Below are positions 7,784-16,608 of a DNA stretch of 64,000 nucleotides, in pieces. The number at the start of each line of letters is the position of its first letter. Within the stretch, counting starts at the first letter, position 1. The stretch is from Planctomycetota bacterium (lineage in GTDB: Bacteria; Planctomycetota; UBA1135; UBA2386). Made by a program: the position numbers and the translations under genes. Where the stretch lies: the NCBI GenBank assembly GCA_016716265.1, contig JADJWQ010000001.1, forward strand, positions 1,054,001 through 1,118,000, given 5' to 3'. The notes under the pieces were generated by a model. It saw only the letters and a program-made list of their open reading frames with translations. It did not search any database and was not told the DNA's origin.

Positions 7784-9304
7784 CAGGAACGCGGCGAGTT
7801 GATTCCTCCATTGGTCGAGCAGCTGGTTGCGATGGACCAGCACCAGCGCGCTGCGCTTGCGAGCAGCGATCACGTGTGCCCCGACGACCGTCTTGCCCGA
7901 CCCGGGCGGCGCGACGAACACACCAATCTCCTCATCGAGCAAGGCCCGCGCGGCAGCCTGCTGCTCGACCGTCAACTCACCGCGGAAGTCCGCGAGGAGA
8001 TCAGTGCCAGCCTGGCGCTTGTCCTCCAACAGGAGCTCGACGCCGTAGTGCCGCAACAGGTCCTCGAGAGCCTGCCGGCAGCCACGCGGCAACCCGATGT
8101 GATCCGACGTTTCTTCGGCGCACCCGATCAGGCGTGGCGTCGTCGCCGTGGACAGCCGCATCGCCTGCTTCTTGTAGAACTCGGGATTCGAGAACGTGGC
8201 GAGCCGTTTGATCTGGTTCAGCAACGGCGACGGCAGACGAGCCTTCTCGACGAAGACTTGCTGTGCGATCACGGCGCGCACGCTGCCCGGCATTTGGCAA
8301 TCGATTCGCGGAGGCCGGTCGCGACGAGCCACCGGTCGGCGCCATGGTTCGCTCTCGTCCTCGCTGTTCGCGTCGACGATGCAGGTTCCGATCACCTGTC
8401 CGCGTTCGGCGGCCTGGCGGGCGAGTTCGTCGACCCGCGACGCAGCGATGCGTGGATGCGCCGCCAGGAACATCCACTGGTCCGGAATCGGATCCCACCG
8501 ATCATCCACGAACAGGGTGTTGCCGGCCTTCCGCGCCTCGTGCTGCAGCGGCAGCGCGATCAGATTGCCGAAGCCCCCGCGCGGCATCGTGTCCTGGTTC
8601 GGGAACAGCCGATCGTAGGACGACAACTGCAGCTCGTGGCGCCGCGCCATCGTCTCGGTGATGAGGTAGCACCCCATCCTCCGCGCCGTGCCCGCCAGCA
8701 CAGGGCTCTCGAAGAAGAACCAGGCGTGCGCCCCGTTGCCCGACCGAGACCGCTCCACCGCCACCGGCACCCCGATGGTCGCACAGGTTTCCTTGAGCGC
8801 CGCGATGTCGTCCTGCCAGCCATCCTTGTCGAAGTCGACCGCGAGCAGCCAGCAGGTCTCGTCGGCGAGCAAGGGGTAGACACCGATGACGTGGCGACCC
8901 TGGAGGTGGTCGCGAACGACACCGTCGTCGACGGGCAAGAAGGCCTGGTTCGGGCATTCGCCGCACTTCATCCTGGGCTTCTCACAGATGCCACGGACGA
9001 AGTCGTTCGAACATGCCGGTGAGTAGCCGCGCTTGTCCTTCTTCGCGTTGATCCAGAGTCGAGGGTAAACGTCGTCGCGCCCACGGAACAGCCGCCGGAA
9101 CAAGGCGATCTTGCCCGCTGGCGTCATGTTGCCGACCGCCTCTGCCGAGACCATCGGCGGAACTGCCGCGCCCGACAGCCGCGCCAGATCTGCCCGCAGC
9201 TGATCCACGCGTTCCCGAACACCAGCCTGTTCGCGTGCCAGCTGTGCAAGCCGAGCTTGTTCCTGCCTCAGCTCCGCTTCGAGTCGCTCGCGCTCGCCAC
9301 TCAT
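7784..9304 (-). pseudogene. TOTE conflict-system primase-helicase, N-terminal fragment
   Basis: This 5' fragment of 507 codons starts at ATG 9304, 17 bases after the end of the abiEii remnant. A coiled coil (residues 1-45, repeated ERL/EQAR heptads) leads into an archaeo-eukaryotic primase domain of the TOTE type: a Cys cluster (CEKPRMKCGEC), the catalytic LLAVDFDKDGW, then RSGNGAHAWFFF. It ends in the first helicase motif (APPGSGKTV, Walker A). The IS21 insertion cuts it after FLG. The truncated product would run 19 codons into the IS and stop at 7727. TOTE proteins are thought to act in conflict with invading nucleic acid. The primase half could still fold. Confidence 0.85.
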
Positions 9305-9321
9305 CGCCGGGCCAGGCTCGG

Positions 9322-9881
9322 CTACTCGACGACTCGAGGTCGCCAGGGTCCTGGCGCCACCCAAGAACTGTCGAACGCCCGACCGGCGGCCAAGGCCTCG
9401 ACCACCGGCTTCAGAAACCCGCTCACACATCGAACGACCTCGGCGAAGTTGGCGGGAACACCGTCGATGCGGCTCTTGCGGACGAATGCCTGCCACTGCT
9501 TGCGCTTCAGCTCGTCTCGCGCGAACTCGGTAGTCAGAGCCACCGGCTCTGCAGGGATCACGTTGTCGCGGCGCTGGAATGTCGTGCGGATCGCCTCGGC
9601 GAGCACTCCGCCGTCGAAGGAGAACTGGCGCGACAGCAACCAGATATCGAAGAAGTCCCGCATCCTGCTGTTGAGCAGGCCACGCTTGACCATCGCGTGG
9701 AGCTTCTCGGCGACAACGCTGTCGCGTGTGTAGCCGCGCACCCGCGGAGCAGGCAGCGAGAGCAGCGTCGGGTACTCGGCCATCTCCGGCCGGGGCACGA
9801 CCTGGTCGCCGAATCCGATGTCGAGCTGCATGAGCACGCGAGCAGTCCCCAGGTTGGCGCGGAACCGGACGCGCACACCAT
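9322..9881 (-). pseudogene. abiEii: abiEii toxin, 3' fragment (second AbiE system)
   Basis: This encodes the C-terminal half of an AbiEii-type nucleotidyltransferase: VRVRFRANLG, LMQLDIGFGD (Asp-containing strand), then EKLHAMVKRG and RMRDFFDIWLL, which match the family's helical second half. The 5' half is at 11517-11879. The IS1380 element at 9886-11512 separates them, with the 4-bp target GGTA duplicated. Removing the IS and one GGTA restores continuous DAEY-HGVRVRF coding. The toxin is therefore interrupted, while its antitoxin gene upstream is intact. Confidence 0.85.
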
Positions 9882-9885
9882 GGTA

Positions 9886-11512
9886 CCCCTTCGTTGCAAT
9901 AGAACCGCCTCCTCCGAGAGGCCATTCAATCCTTCGCCAAAGCGAGCGATCGATTCGATTGGGGTGATGGCCTGCGGACGGAGCTCACCGCTGGTGATCC
10001 GCAGCAACACTTATCTCGTGCAAGTGAAAGAGCCTGACATCCGTGCCGTTGCGAAGTTACCACAACAACGAACAACACGGAGCAGGCTCCAGTGCGATTG
10101 TCACGCCAAGAAGTCCGGAAGTCAAGTGTCGGGATCCCGGAGATCCGCTTTGAGGATCAGTCCCTGACGTCGTTCTCCGGCCTGGTCATACTGCAGGCTC
10201 TCGTCAACGGCATGGGGCTGCGGGCTCGTCTCCAAGAGTGTGTCCGGCATCTGTCGAAATCAGCGAGCTACTCGGCCAGCACCTTTCTTATGATCCTGGT
10301 AACGCACTCGTTTCTGGGTTGGCGACGCCTTCGTGATATCGACTACTACCGGGGTGACCCACTTCTCAAGCGTTTCCTCGGACTCGAACGCATCCCTGAC
10401 GTCTCCACGCTATCGCGTCGACTCGTCCAGATGGACGAACGGGTGGTCGAGGGCCTTCGCACGCTCCAAAGGAACTTGGTCATCGACAGAATACTCGATT
10501 CCTGTTCATCCCGCATCACCATGGACTTCGACGGCTCTGTCATCAGCACCAAGAGCCGTCGAACACAGGGCACTGCAGTCGGCTACAACAAGAAGAAGGG
10601 GCAGCGCAGCTACTATCCGCTATTTGCGACCATCGCACAGACGGGCCAGGTCTTCGATGTGTTGCATCGTGCTGGGAACGTCCACGACTCCAACGGGGCG
10701 CTGGACTTCATTCGGTCGTGTTTCGCGACGCTCCTCGCGCGAGGCTTTCGCGGCCGATTGGAGGCGCGGCTCGACGGCGCCCACTTCAGCGAGGCGACGT
10801 GCGCGTGGCTGCGCGACGAGGGCATCGAGTTTTCAGTCAGCGTGCCGTTCGAGCGCTTCCCAGAGCTGAAGTCGCTGATCCAGCAGCGAGCGCGCTGGCG
10901 GAGCATCGACGAAGAGTGGGCTTGGTTCGAGTGCGACTGGAAGCCGCAGAAGTGGAATCGCGGCATGCGGTGCCTCGTCTACCGACGTCGGGTCAAGACT
11001 CCCCGGAAGGGCCCGATTCAGCTGGACCTCTTCGAGCCGATCGAGCGACATAACGAGTACAAGGTGGTAATGACGAACAAGCGCGGCACTCCGGTCACCG
11101 TGCTTCACTTCCACAACGGTCGAGGTTCGCAGGAGGATCTTCGCCGAGCTGAAGTCCCACGGCTCGCTGGACTACATCCCGACTCGCCGCGAGATCGGAA
11201 ACCGCGTCTACATGCTCGCGTGCGTCCTGGCCCACACGCTCGGCCGCGAGATGCAGATGCGGGCGACCCCGCCGAGCCGAAAGACGGGACTTACTCGTCC
11301 CTGCCTATGGGTGCTCGGAGCGCCTCGACACCTTGCGCAGGGCTGTCATTCAGCGCGCAGGACGACTGACTCGGCCGCAAGGACGGCTGACCTTGACGAT
11401 GTCGACCGACGATGCGCTTACCGCCGACTTCCAGCGCCTGCTCGCTCCTTGGCAGAATCAAGCGGCCTAACGCGTCAGCCCGCCTCGCGCGCGGGTTTTG
11501 CAACGTTGGGGG
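9886..11512 (+). mobile_element. IS1380-family insertion sequence
   Basis: This 1627-bp element is flanked by GGTA at 9882-9885 and 11513-11516. Its ends form an imperfect inverted repeat: CCCC, a few bases, then CGTTGCAA, then a C-rich stretch. It carries one transposase gene on the plus strand, opposite to the interrupted abiEii. Size, target duplication and transposase type fit IS1380. The transposase has two frameshifts, so the copy is probably immobile. Confidence 0.85.
10092..11470 (+). pseudogene. IS1380-family DDE transposase with two frameshifts
   Basis: From GTG 10092 the frame gives the IS1380 pattern: a helical N-terminus, MDFDGSVIST (first catalytic Asp), GYNKKKGQRSYYPL, and RLDGAHFSE (second Asp). 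Near 11130 the continuation moves one frame (IFAELKSHGSLDYIPTRRE, holding the catalytic Glu). Near 11310 it moves again (SERLDTLRRAVIQRAGRL) to end at TAA 11468-11470. Each step is explained by one extra G in a G-rich run. Either the copy is decaying or these are homopolymer sequencing errors. It lies wholly inside the IS ends. Confidence 0.85.
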
Positions 11513-11516
11513 GGTA

Positions 11517-11879
11517 TTCGGCGTCCTCGGCGATGCGGCCACCCTCGACAGTAGCTGGATCGAAGACTATCCCGTCTGCTTCGACCGGCTGGCCGCAGAC
11601 CGCCTTGCAGATGTCGACGAGCGTGCCGATGTCGTTGTCGACATAGCCGAGCAGATCGATGTCCATGGTGGGTCGCGAGACGGGCACCTTCCAGACCAGC
11701 ATCATGAGCGCACCCTTGAGCACGAACCGGTCCGCGTGTGGGGACTTCGCGAGCCGGTAGAGGAACCGCTCCATCGCGAAGTGTTGCAGCAGCTCGTTGA
11801 AGGGCCGGTTCGTGGCATGCGCTCGGTTGAGCAGCTGCTGCCTGACGGACGCCGCGACGTTCTTGATCTCGCGAGGCAT
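11517..11879 (-). pseudogene. abiEii: abiEii toxin, 5' fragment (second AbiE system)
   Basis: It starts at ATG 11879, overlapping the antitoxin stop (ATGA). It encodes about 120 residues with FVLKGALMMLVW and PTMDIDLLGY, the nucleotidyltransferase core with its DID metal-binding motif. After DAEY the frame enters the IS1380 end and stops at 11475. The 3' half is at 9322-9881. The active-site half may still be made but lacks the helical C-terminal half. The family differs from the island 1 toxin (GALMML instead of GGTALHK), so the two pairs are not recent duplicates. Confidence 0.85.
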
Positions 11880-12502
11880 CAGAGCAGGGCCTCGACGTAC
11901 GGCCGGATCACGGCGGCGACACGGCACACCACCGCGCACCGCATGAGCTCGTCGACGCTGCCCTGCCTGCTCTTCAGGTACTGCTTGAGCGCGTCGATGC
12001 ACGCGTCCATGCCGACCACGTTCCTGAACTTGAAGCAGTCGGCGATGGTCTTCGCGGGGCCATAGACCTTGACGTCGATCCCGTCGACCTTGTGCCGCCC
12101 GACGCCCTCACGAAAGGCTCGCTCGCCGAACCGGTAGACCCGGATCGGCGGATGCTCGAGCCGCGGCGCCTGGGCACCGCGGCCGATCGCGAGGTGCACC
12201 TCGTGCGGGATCTCGGTCGTCAGCTCGTGGAACGACAGCGCCGAGATCAGGCAGATCACGCCGGACGGCACCCGCTTCGCCACCGTCACCAAGTCCGGCG
12301 TGCCGAGCGGTGGAAGGTCGCTCAGCCGGTAGAGTCCGCGAGCCAGTTGCTCGATGTCTCCCCGATCACGCATCGCGTAGAGGGTGCGCGGATGGATCCC
12401 GAGCCGGATGGCCTGCATCGTGCGCAGAACGCCCCCGTGCCGTCGGAACGTCTTCGCGGCGCGCTCGAAAGTTGCTGAGTCGTTGGAGCCTTGGATACCC
12501 AT
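11879..12502 (-). CDS. abiEi: AbiEi-family antitoxin (second AbiE system)
   Basis: This 207-residue protein, from ATG 12502 (GTG 12508 is an alternative), has an N-terminal winged helix (LRTMQAIRLGIHPRTLYAMRD in two halves, about residues 26-50) and an AbiEi C-terminal domain (YGPAKTIADCFKFRN). It is expected to repress its own promoter and neutralise AbiEii. It is intact, while its toxin partner is split by IS1380. The gene reads toward abiEii and the primase-helicase, so the original operon was abiEi-abiEii-TOTE gene. Confidence 0.8.
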   Translation of the reverse strand: MGIQGSNDSATFERAAKTFRRHGGVLRTMQAIRLGIHPRTLYAMRDRGDIEQLARGLYRLSDLPPLGTPDLVTVAKRVPSGVICLISALSFHELTTEIPHEVHLAIGRGAQAPRLEHPPIRVYRFGERAFREGVGRHKVDGIDVKVYGPAKTIADCFKFRNVVGMDACIDALKQYLKSRQGSVDELMRCAVVCRVAAVIRPYVEALL

Positions 12503-12529
12503 CACCACACTTATCGAGATGTGTTGATG
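12500..12529 (-). promoter_or_regulatory. Palindrome overlapping the second abiEi start
   Basis: The arms CATCA-CACAC (12500-12510) and GTGTTGATG (12521-12529) flank TTATCGAGAT. The left arm contains the ATG start codon of abiEi (complement of CAT at 12500-12502), which suggests a leaderless transcript controlled by an operator at its own start. It is similar in layout to the concentric palindrome of the island 1 AbiE pair but different in sequence. Confidence 0.4.
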
Positions 12530-12749
12530 AATCTATCCCACCTCGCGAGCGCCAGCAACCGGGACGCAACGAGCGCGGCCGGCAAAATCAGCGGGACCGC
12601 GGGAGGCACCTGAGTTCGACCGTGCGCAGCCAACTCGGGCACGGTTTTCCCGACGGGGCGGCGAAGGGGATCGGTCGCGGGGCCGAACAGGTCGTGGCTA
12701 CACCCATCCCAGACACCGACCCGAACCAGCCAAACTCCCCCGACATGAA
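12530..12749. other. End of island 2, no gene recognised
   Basis: This joins the abiEi promoter to the third attachment copy. No coding region is supported. Confidence 0.4.
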
Positions 12750-12794
12750 TGGTCGGAGCGAGAGGATTTGAACCTCCGACCCCCTGCACCCCAT
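12750..12794 (+). repeat. att copy 3 (45 bp of the tRNA-Pro 3' end)
   Basis: It is identical to 2445-2489 and to 23917-23961 over 45 bases, in the same orientation. It marks the junction between islands 2 and 3. CAAGTCATTG at 12824-12833, close to the repeats near the other copies, follows 30 bases later. Confidence 0.9.
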
Positions 12795-13439
12795 CGGCAC
12801 CGATGGGCTGCCGGCGGCGTCCACAAGTCATTGTCCTCCGCTATGATACCCCGAGCCCGCCAAGAAGGCAATTCGCACCATCTCGCACTCCTCCGCAACG
12901 TTCCCGCACACACACTATTATCTACTCACCGCAAGAAGGTGACCCTCAGCCAAGCTCTTGTTCAAACCCGTCCACACCGTGACCGGCCACTACGACGGGC
13001 CGCTCGAAGGCATCGCCAAATATAGAGGCCGCCGGCACCACTACAGGGCAGACTCCTCGCGCCAGCCCTACGACGGCCCAGACAGTTTCGTACTGACGCC
13101 ACTCAATAATCCACGCACTTGCTAGCCCGCGAGGACCGGGAAATCTGGTTGCGTCGGCACGGGGCCTTTCGGAGCGGCGACGCGCCCAGCGGCTTCCACC
13201 CCGCCCTCCGCGGGGACAGCAAGTCGAACACCGCACAGCATCCCCGACTTCGACTCGTCCAAACCCTCCAACCCGCTGCGCACATCCACGAAGCGTAGTC
13301 GACCCCCGAGTGCCGGCAACACGCCCGGGAGCGAGCGTACTGCCGTAATTGCAATGACTTGCCGCAGAGTAGCACGCTCCGCCCCAGCTCAAGGGACTCG
13401 CCCCCCAATCTTGAGGTGCAGCATCAACCGTCGACGTCT
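12795..13439. other. Outer end of island 3, no gene recognised
   Basis: These 645 bases show no coding region that I can support. Long frames on the minus strand have low-complexity Arg/Gly/Ser composition. It may hold attachment or transfer signals. Confidence 0.4.
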
Positions 13440-14378
13440 TCAATCCTCATTGAAGTAGTCGCTATCCACCGCTGGCACCTGGCGCGTGACCGAGCTAACA
13501 CCCACACCGTACTCGATCATCAGATCCGCGAGCTTCGCACCATCCACAAGCACGATGCTGTCCGAAACCCGTGTGGCATACTCCCGGGCGTCCTTCGTGA
13601 ACCCGCTGGTCGTGATGACCACCCCCTTCGTGGCTCGGCGCCCGGCCAGGGCACCGAAAAACGCCTGGATCTGCGGCCGCCCCACGTTGTCCTGCCACCT
13701 CTTGGCCTGCACGTACACCTTCTCCAGGCCAAGCCGGTCTAACGATATCACCCCGTCGATGCCCCCGTCCTGCGAAATCGGTGTGCGGGCGACCTGATCC
13801 CGATTCAGCCCGTAGCCCATCTCGTGGAGTACATCGAGGACCAGCTGCTCAAACCGGCCTGGGTCCACCTCCATCACCAGTCGCAGCAACTCGGCGCGGA
13901 CGGAGTCCCTGATCGCCCCGAGAGCCTCCTCTAGCTGCTCGTCAGGGGTGGCCACGGACGCCGCAACAGAGGGCGATCCGACAGAAGCCCCCCGTTTCTC
14001 ACCTGACTCCTTGGGCTCCGGGCTGAGCCGTACGTCATGAGCCGTCCGGTGCATCTCTAGAACCAGTTCCTCCGGCAGGCCCGAGGGGTGCTGAGCCGCG
14101 AGTGCGACACCAGCCTGTGTAAGCTGCCACAGCCCACGCCGCACGCTGCTGGAGTAGCCACATCGCTTCAGACGATCATGGGCCCAGCCGCACCGATTCC
14201 GGTACACGGCCCCCTTCCCGCTCGGGATAGTGAGAGCGCGCTCCTCCTCCGAGAGCCGCATCCGGTCGGCGACCAACTCCCGAGCGTCCCTGGCAGCAAT
14301 ACCGTCGGCGTGATCTGCCATTACCCGCAGGAGTGGCTCGATGAACATGTAGTAGGGCGGAAGCGTCGTCTCGCTCAT
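13440..14378 (-). CDS. mrr: Mrr-type restriction endonuclease
   Basis: This 312-residue protein has an Mrr N-terminal winged helix (about residues 5-100, starting PPYYMFIEPLL), a linker, and an Mrr_cat PD-(D/E)XK nuclease domain (about 165-300). Visible catalytic residues are D198 in GGIDGVI and Q214/K216 in VQAKRW. Mrr enzymes are type IV nucleases that cut modified foreign DNA. The ATG at 14378 follows an AGGAGG about 9 bases upstream. ATG 14387 would leave no room for that site. It lies next to a HEPN gene, forming a likely defence pair at the outer end of island 3. Confidence 0.88.
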   Translation of the reverse strand: MSETTLPPYYMFIEPLLRVMADHADGIAARDARELVADRMRLSEEERALTIPSGKGAVYRNRCGWAHDRLKRCGYSSSVRRGLWQLTQAGVALAAQHPSGLPEELVLEMHRTAHDVRLSPEPKESGEKRGASVGSPSVAASVATPDEQLEEALGAIRDSVRAELLRLVMEVDPGRFEQLVLDVLHEMGYGLNRDQVARTPISQDGGIDGVISLDRLGLEKVYVQAKRWQDNVGRPQIQAFFGALAGRRATKGVVITTSGFTKDAREYATRVSDSIVLVDGAKLADLMIEYGVGVSSVTRQVPAVDSDYFNED

Positions 14379-14743
14379 CCCCGTCATCCTCCTCAGACAC
14401 CTGCCACAGCGCCGGGAGACTCCACGACCTTCCCCCGACCTGGCGGCCCGCCCCGACACCCAACTCCGGGCCTCTCCAGCACCGGACACGAGTCCAGCAG
14501 CGGTATCCGCGCCTTCACCCCAGCGCACCGGCCTCCACCTGCGTGATCGGGTACACGAGCTACTCCTCGGTCAATCTCTACCGCCATTCCGATTCCTCGC
14601 CGAACACGCATTTTCATTTCAACGCTCGAGATCTCCGGCTCTTTCGCGCATTTCACTCGCACGGAACTGGCTCACCACGATCCTAACCCACTCCCGCGGA
14701 GCGACTCCCCTTCTATTCCGCTTCATTTCCAGCCGTGACCTCA
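14379..14743. other. Gap between the HEPN gene and mrr
   Basis: These 365 bases show no supported gene. They hold the mrr Shine-Dalgarno site (GAGGAGG, just before 14387) and presumably its promoter. The local stretch 14560-14740 is less GC-rich than its surroundings. Confidence 0.4.
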
Positions 14744-15472
14744 TCAGAACAGATCCACCGAATCGAGGATCCGGCGCTGCGCAACCTCCAGGAACCTCCC
14801 TAGGTCACTGGCATCGTCCTCAGCCGCTGGGTCCCGCTCCAGAAACTCGATCACTCCCGCATGCAGGAAACCGGACCGAATCTTGTACGGGTCGCAGGTC
14901 AGCCCGCCGTACCACGACTCCAACATCGCCTCTCCCTGACACACGAACTCCCGAATCATTGCAGTCTTGACTCGCGTGCTCCCAAGCACGTTCGCCATTC
15001 GAGCATCCACGGCACGGTATATGCCGCGTTTGTCCGGCCGCAGGTACACGGACTCGATCGCGCTACACGCCATCGCCCACGCTTCAGACACGTCGCCGCG
15101 GAATCGCGCCTTCTTCGCGAGCAACATCGCGTACATAGCGGATCGGAGATGCCCCCGATCCTCTGCTGGCAGGGCGTCCAGCTTTCGGCAGAACCCCACC
15201 ACAAGACTCCCGTCTACTCGGACATCCGGAATCGGAAGGCCCTTGCAGTCGACGCGGACCCAGTGTCCGTCCCCACGGGGGAACGCCTCGTCCCTTCGGT
15301 TCCAAGTCATGCCGCCCGGAAATGTGTAGGGCCCGAACGGGCACATGTCGAACACGAAAGAACCCACGAACATCGAGAGCATCGCCCAGGCATGTGCCCC
15401 CTCCCGGAATGCCTTGCGAGCATCACCATCCGAGTCCAGCTCCATTCGCACCCACCTGAACTCGGTCTCCAT
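14744..15472 (-). CDS. HEPN-domain protein (Apea-like), putative defence RNase
   Basis: The 242 residues from ATG 15472 form a two-part protein. The C-terminal part (about 105-235) is helical and contains YKIRSGFLHAG with R199-x4-H204, the catalytic motif of HEPN ribonucleases. The N-terminal part (1-100) looks like the sensing region of Apea-like proteins. HEPN RNases of this type cut tRNA or other RNA in response to phage. An upstream in-frame extension to 15589 exists but is low complexity. It is adjacent to mrr in the same orientation, 365 bp apart. The defence role is inferred from motif and neighbour. Confidence 0.6.
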   Translation of the reverse strand: METEFRWVRMELDSDGDARKAFREGAHAWAMLSMFVGSFVFDMCPFGPYTFPGGMTWNRRDEAFPRGDGHWVRVDCKGLPIPDVRVDGSLVVGFCRKLDALPAEDRGHLRSAMYAMLLAKKARFRGDVSEAWAMACSAIESVYLRPDKRGIYRAVDARMANVLGSTRVKTAMIREFVCQGEAMLESWYGGLTCDPYKIRSGFLHAGVIEFLERDPAAEDDASDLGRFLEVAQRRILDSVDLF

Positions 15473-15689
15473 CGAACCGTCAGCGCCGTATGTTGCGGAG
15501 CACGCCCAATGTCGGCAGCCGAGCGTTCTCGTTGCACGTTCCGTGGCGGGCCGCGCGGGGGTGAAATCGGCGCTGCCGGGCGTCGGCATCGACCGGTCCG
15601 TGGTGGAGTGACCGGGATCGGGCGCGGGCCGCGCGGGCGGCGGCTGGGGGCGTAGGATCTCGCCCCGTTTCACTTCCCCCAGAAAAGCC

Positions 15690-15721
15690 GAAGCCCGCGG
15701 TGTAACAGCACCGCGGGCTTC
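15690..15721 (-). terminator. Perfect 13-bp stem-loop terminator
   Basis: Arms 15690-15702 and 15709-15721 (GAAGCCCGCGGTG and its complement) enclose a 6-base loop. On the minus strand the stem is followed by GGCTTTTCT, a short U-tract, so it would stop minus-strand transcription entering from the right. It separates the HEPN/Mrr cargo from the transposition module. Confidence 0.7.
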
Positions 15722-15779
15722 AAGTTCGTGCCGCCGTCTCACCGTGTCGCGGGGCCGGCCGCACTTCGCACAGCTGCGA

Positions 15780-16542
15780 TGTCCGGATCCTACTCGGCGC
15801 GACGGCCGTCGTGCATCCCCTTCTTGGTCACCCCGTACGTCGCCGGCGCCGATGGGCGGCTGACGGCCGAGCTGCCGACCTGCTGCCCACGCTGGGTGGC
15901 TGGTGAGACCTGCAGGGTGTCGGTGCACCACCTGCGCCACCGGAAGTCGGGGCCGGGGTACCCGCTGACGGTGGCGCGGTGCGCGGCGCACCGGATCGCC
16001 TTCACGCTGCCCCACCCGCGTTTGCGCCGTACCTTCGTCGGTCGCTCCAGCGGCTGTCGCCCGATGGCCGCGAGCCCGTCGCGGCCGCACCGGAGTCCAC
16101 CGAAGACCCCGCTCACCAGTGGCGCGGCACTCTGTTCGAGGCCGCGGTCGACGCGGAGCAGGGACGGGCGTGGTCGCGATCCACGGACGCGGCGGTGGAG
16201 GACGACTCGTGGGGGACGCAATGCCGGCAGCTGCGGGCCGCGGCGCTGCTGATGGGTGTCGCGGCGACCATGAGCCACCGCACGCGCGAGGCGATCGCCG
16301 CGGTGCTGTCGGTCGGCGTGCTGGTGCTCCGTGAGCTGTCCAGGGGCAACGGTTACCGCGCCGTCGGTCGAGCGGTGTGCGAGGTCCTGCGGCGGCTACG
16401 CGGCGGTGCGCGCCGCGCGGTGCAACTGCTGGTCTGCGGTCACCTGATCCGGCGCTGGGGCGAGCCGTGGTGCTGGGATCCGGGGCGGCAGGTCGTCGAG
16501 CGCTCGGCGTTCCGGCGCGGTGGAACGCCGCCGGGTGGGTGA
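15780..16542 (+). pseudogene. Accessory gene of a transposition module, frameshifted
   Basis: From about 15780 one frame encodes a region with AELPTCCPRWV and a basic stretch (VHHLRHRKSGPGY). After RIAFTL (near 16012) the coding potential moves to another frame (PPAFAPYLRRSL through to the stop at 16542). The C-terminal half is helical. It directly precedes the rve integrase gene and reads the same way, a layout known for multi-gene transposition operons with a zinc-binding helper. I cannot name the family. A start codon was not fixed because of the frameshift. Confidence 0.45.
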
Positions 16543-16608
16543 GGTCCGATCCGAAGTCGCGTCTTCCACGACTTCGGGACCTGCGCCGCGACGGACCCGG
16601 TTCCTACC

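Larger units (their letters stand above)
2445..12749. mobile_element. Island 2: 10.3-kb tRNA-Pro island with AbiE and TOTE defence genes, both broken by IS elements
   Basis: The segment is bounded by identical 45-bp att copies at 2445-2489 and 12750-12794. Its original cargo reads on the minus strand as abiEi, abiEii and a TOTE-type primase-helicase, plus a small gene at the far end. An IS1380 element (9886-11512) splits abiEii and an IS21 element (4235-7778) splits the helicase gene. No integrase or Rep gene is present, so mobility would need outside help. Confidence 0.75.

Noticed and set aside
9305..9925. N-terminal extension of the primase-helicase gene to 9925
   Set aside because: That stretch is antisense-phase to the abiEii 3' fragment. 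ATG 9304 starts the coiled coil 17 bases after the abiEii stop.
12946..13443. A 165-codon minus-strand frame upstream of mrr
   Set aside because: It has low-complexity Gly/Arg/Ser/Val composition, no domain, and overlapping alternative frames of similar quality.
14379..14528. N-terminal extension of Mrr to 14528
   Set aside because: The added residues are Arg/Gly-rich without pattern. The ATG at 14378 has a well-placed AGGAGG and starts the conserved winged helix.
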